Assembly: GCA_964449845.1 (NCBI GenBank)
Contig: CAYVES010000018.1
Location: forward strand, 1-24,141
From: SOKG01 sp964449845
Lineage (GTDB): Bacteria; Chloroflexota; Dehalococcoidia; SZUA-161
Reading direction: 5' to 3'
DNA length: 24,141 bases
Position 1 is the stretch's first letter, and each line of letters starts with the position of its first letter. Positions 20,590 through 24,141 of this stretch are shown in pieces. The notes beneath the pieces were generated by a model that saw nothing but the letters and a program-made list of their open reading frames with translations, had not been told where the DNA came from and searched no databases. A program made the translations under genes and the position numbers.

Positions 20590-21645
20590 TCAATGCTGCA
20601 TGGTCTTCCTTGCAACGAACACCACTATGCCAGCCAGAACCAAGTTTAGCCCGATGAGAACAAAAACATTCACCGCGATCTCAGGCCAGCCGCCCCCGCG
20701 CTGGCTTATGTCAACGATCGGCTGAACAATGTAGTAGGTGGGAAAAATCTGCCCTACCCATTCGGGAATCTGGGGAAACATGTAGACGAAGCCTGGGGCG
20801 AACAGCAGGATTCCCGCGAACTTCCAGAGGGCGAACAGGGTTGTGATGTCCTTTATCAAGGCCCCTGACAACAGGCCGAACTCTACCGCCATTATCGCCC
20901 CAAGCGCCAGCACCCCAACCAGCAGCAGTGGCTGGGCACCGAAAGCCTGGTTCAGAATCAGGATTGCTGTGCCCATGACAAGACTGAGAATGATGCCAAC
21001 GAGTCCCTTGCTTATAAAAACATCCCCAATTGTTGTCGGGGTCACGACCAGCGCCTCCAGCGTATTTTTCTGCTTCTCATCTATAATTGAGGTTGCCGGC
21101 AGCATGAGCCCGCCTAAAAAAACAGCCGCGAGGACGATGAACGGCAGCAGCCGGTCACTCCAGGGGGCACTCACTTCGTCACCTAAGGTGACGGACTCTA
21201 TCTCAACAGGCACCTCCTGGCCACCCAGTTCCCTTACCAGGTTGGCTATAGTCACCGGCAGTATGGTGCGGTTTTTGGCCAGGCTTTCCCCCCAGATGTA
21301 CGCCTCAATTTCCACTTTTTCTCCCCGGGAAACGGCGTCGTCAAAGGCCTGAGGGAGTACTATGCCCATATCCACGGCGCCACCTTCAACCGCCCCTCTC
21401 ATGTCAGAAACCGTGCTGTACTCTTTGGTGATAACCGAATCGAGTTCCTGGGACATGGCTACCAATTGGGAGTTGCCTTCGTCCACTATTCCCAATTTGG
21501 GCTTCTCTGTAAACAGGGTGCCAAAAACCAGCGAGACCACCAGCGATATGATAATCGGGGCAACGATGGCGAAGATGAAGATGTAGTTCTTAGGGCCGTG
21601 TAGGAACTCCTTGCCCAGCAGAACAGACACACGCTTGAGGCTCAT
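20590..21645 (-). CDS. ABC-2 type transporter permease (second)
   Basis: A 351-residue ABC-2 permease from ATG 21645. One membrane helix near the N-terminus (about 18-45, FIFAIVAPIIISLVVSLVFG) is followed by a large extracytoplasmic loop of some 130 residues and then about five helices in the C-terminal half, the usual exporter layout of NatB/YhaP-type permeases. DEKQKNTLEALVVTPT is the coupling-helix signature of the family (EKQxxTLExLLxTP). ATG overlaps the stop of the upstream gene (ATGA) and has AGGAGG 7 nt ahead; a GTG/ATG further upstream at 21681 would lie inside the neighbour. Works with the partner permease and ATPase, probably as heterodimer. Confidence 0.88.
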   Translation of the reverse strand: MSLKRVSVLLGKEFLHGPKNYIFIFAIVAPIIISLVVSLVFGTLFTEKPKLGIVDEGNSQLVAMSQELDSVITKEYSTVSDMRGAVEGGAVDMGIVLPQAFDDAVSRGEKVEIEAYIWGESLAKNRTILPVTIANLVRELGGQEVPVEIESVTLGDEVSAPWSDRLLPFIVLAAVFLGGLMLPATSIIDEKQKNTLEALVVTPTTIGDVFISKGLVGIILSLVMGTAILILNQAFGAQPLLLVGVLALGAIMAVEFGLLSGALIKDITTLFALWKFAGILLFAPGFVYMFPQIPEWVGQIFPTYYIVQPIVDISQRGGGWPEIAVNVFVLIGLNLVLAGIVVFVARKTMQH

Positions 21646-22693
21646 TCGAATTTCCTCCTCAGCGCCATAATACCGCCCCAAACGATGACGAGGTTGAACC
21701 CCAGGAGTATGAGCAAATTGGACCAGACATCACCCCAGCCGGCGCCAAAGTTCGCAGCCTGATGAATGGTATCAGCCAGATAATACGAGGGAATGACCTT
21801 AACCCAGCCTGAAATGGTGCCTGGAAACATAATGCCGAATGCGGGGATAACAAAGATAATGATCACGACAGCGCCCCAGGCCATCACTGACATCATGTCT
21901 TTAGACAGCGACGCTATGAGGAAGCCAGCTCCGGTAACCAGCACGGCTCCAAGGAGCAGCGTGGTCAGAATAATGAGCGGCTGACTGCTTACGCCGCCAA
22001 CGATAGCCATGAAGAATACGGCCTGTGCGAAGGCCAGGCCGACTCCCATGAGCCCTTTGGCGGCGAACAGGTCCCCTACTCTCGTGGGCGTTACCAGCAG
22101 AGCCTCGGCGGTACCCTGCTCAACCTCCTCGCTGATCAGGCTGGCCAGGCCCATGGTTTCAAACATAATCAGGGCAAGCGCAAGAAGGGGGCGCATGCGG
22201 TCCCGCGGCGGTATCTGTTCTCCCAGCATATCCCGGCCCAGGATCTCCACAGACGTCTCGATTGCCAGGGGCTGCCCGGTCTGCAGATAAGCCAGTTCCC
22301 TTATCAGAAACTCAACGGCGTCTTTTACCTCCTCGGGAGCATCCGCGTGGAAATACAGGGTAATCTGGGGTTTCTGCCCCGAGGCAAACTTGTCCATTAT
22401 GTCCGCAGGCAGGGCCATCCCGGCTGCATACTGGCCTTCAATCACCGCTTCTATGAGAGCCTCCTCAGATTCAACAGCTTGAATTTCCACACCTTCTTCC
22501 GGTAACTGCTCAAGGACCGGTGGCACCACCGGCGCATAGAGGCCTATCTCCAGCTTCTCATCGACTGAACCCGGCATAACAAGATATATCGTTATATAGG
22601 TTACTATGCCTAGAGCGGTCACAAGCGCGTAGAACCGGTTTCTGAAGAAAAGGGAGAGGTCTTTGGCTACCAGGGCACGGATAATGCGGAAGT

Positions 22694-22697
<4 letters not shown>
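21642..22697 (-). CDS. ABC-2 type transporter permease (first)
   Basis: 351 residues, paralogous in layout to the next gene: helix at about 20-42 (YALVTALGIVTYITIYLVMPG), large outer loop to about 170, then several helices. The family signature EEVEQGTAEALLVTPTRVGD mirrors the EKQxxTLExLxxTP motif. Its ATG overlaps the stop of the ATPase gene by ATGA and its own stop overlaps the next start, so the three transport genes are translationally coupled. Two similar but distinct permeases point to a heterodimeric membrane part. Substrate unknown; drugs, lipids or ions are all possible in this family. Confidence 0.88.
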
Positions 22698-23560
<863 letters not shown>

Positions 23561-23589
23561 GTTAGCTCCTTTCGGTCATCCCTTGATAG

Positions 23590-24141
23590 TCACGGTTTCT
23601 CGTCTCTTCTCCCCATCACCCCATATAGATAGAGATACGATAACTCCCGAACCAGCTTTTCGTTTTGCTCCGGCGCCGCAAACAAACCGGGGTGAGCCGT
23701 TATGCCCTGACGGAATATCTCAGTATACAGAAGGATGGTTTCCTGGGACAGCTCCGGATCGATGTAGCCCTGCCTCTTGCCCTCTTCAAAGAAATCAATC
23801 ATCATCTGGGTGACCTTCGTCTCCCAGATTGAATTGATGAACTGCTGGATTTCCGGGTCATTTGAGATCGCCCTCTGTATGAATTCCGCGTTATAATCGC
23901 GGGCTATCTCCGTTTTGTCGAAGATTATGGACTCCAGCTTCTCCAGGAATGGTTTCTCGCCCTCTATGATTGCCTGGTATTTCTGCTGCAGACTCAGGAT
24001 AAGTTGCTTCACGACATCACGCACCAGCTCTTCCTTGCTGCCAAAATGATTGTAGATAGTAACCGGAGAGACAGCGGCCCTGCTGGCTATGTCATTTATG
24101 CTTACCTTCTTCATCCCGTATATCTTGAAAAGCTCCAGCGC
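23590..24141 (-). CDS. TetR/AcrR family transcriptional regulator, 5' end outside window
   Basis: The open frame reaches the window edge: ALELFKIYG precedes the apparent start MKKVSINDIASRAAVSPVTI, and together they make the canonical TetR helix-turn-helix (ALELFxxYGxxKxSxxDIAxxAGVSxxTIYNHFGSKEEL). ATG 24114 is therefore internal, and the true start lies to the right of 24141. 183 codons are visible. The C-terminal ligand-binding domain is not recognisable to a ligand. Being first in the operon ahead of an ABC exporter, it probably represses its own operon and releases on binding an exported compound. The promoter and operator are outside the window. Confidence 0.9.
   Translation of the reverse strand, partial: ALELFKIYGMKKVSINDIASRAAVSPVTIYNHFGSKEELVRDVVKQLILSLQQKYQAIIEGEKPFLEKLESIIFDKTEIARDYNAEFIQRAISNDPEIQQFINSIWETKVTQMMIDFFEEGKRQGYIDPELSQETILLYTEIFRQGITAHPGLFAAPEQNEKLVRELSYLYLYGVMGRRDEKP

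Noticed and set aside
20498..20725. Plus-strand open frame of 75 codons
   Set aside because: It runs through the terminator hairpin and then antisense to the permease gene; no ribosome site.

Overview
The window looks like a scaffolded metagenome draft from a free-living bacterium, most likely Chloroflexota of the Dehalococcoidia type. That placement is an inference. It rests on a citramalate-synthase isoleucine route, frequent TTG/GTG starts, a DnaN ending in PMFVQW, and a core of moderately GC-rich genes interrupted by AT-rich accessory pieces. No rRNA or other marker here settles it. Two runs of exactly 100 N (8125-8224 and 12152-12251) are scaffold gaps.

Left part (1-6400). rsmD and a 3'-truncated coaD run leftward from a near-consensus promoter. 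Divergent from them, cimA, a histidine phosphatase, an endonuclease III and a short QueG-like Fe-S protein form a tight rightward operon. A perfect 14-bp hairpin terminates this operon and the converging argC. tRNA-Glu(TTC) with an encoded CCA follows.

Gene-poor part (6400-10590). It holds a membrane-anchored methyltransferase resembling the FAM173/ATPSCKMT lysine methyltransferases, a Cys-rich 95-residue protein, and several proteins of 39-49 residues, three of which are predicted membrane proteins. There is also a candidate structured small RNA on the minus strand with its own consensus promoter. Related arrays of GTAC half-sites precede two of the genes. The first N gap is flanked by identical 55-nt copies; collapsing them restores an intact 49-residue two-helix protein.

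Middle part (10590-18044). tldD and pmbA/tldE, the two halves of the TldD/TldE protease, are separated by a hicBA toxin-antitoxin pair (split by the second gap) and a run of four hairpins. A 17-bp copy of the tldD 3' end lies just past hicA. Then come a MITE-like AT-rich repeat, a HEAT-repeat protein, a convergent ROK sugar kinase, a GNAT acetyltransferase and dnaN.

Right part (18045-24141). An AT-rich island carries one gene, an AAA ATPase with a CxxC motif and a C-terminal R-x3-E...H pattern like PrrC/RloC anticodon nucleases, hence a candidate phage-defence gene. Beyond it lies a short sequence encoding PMFVQW-stop again, a synonymous echo of the dnaN 3' end. The window closes with a leftward operon: tetR (5' end outside the window), an ABC ATPase and two ABC-2 permeases, probably a TetR-controlled exporter.

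Most notable: both accessory cargoes (hicBA and the AAA ATPase) start directly behind the stop codon of a housekeeping gene (tldD, dnaN) and have a copy of that gene's 3' end at their far side. This may point to a common way of inserting at gene ends, with no recombinase visible.
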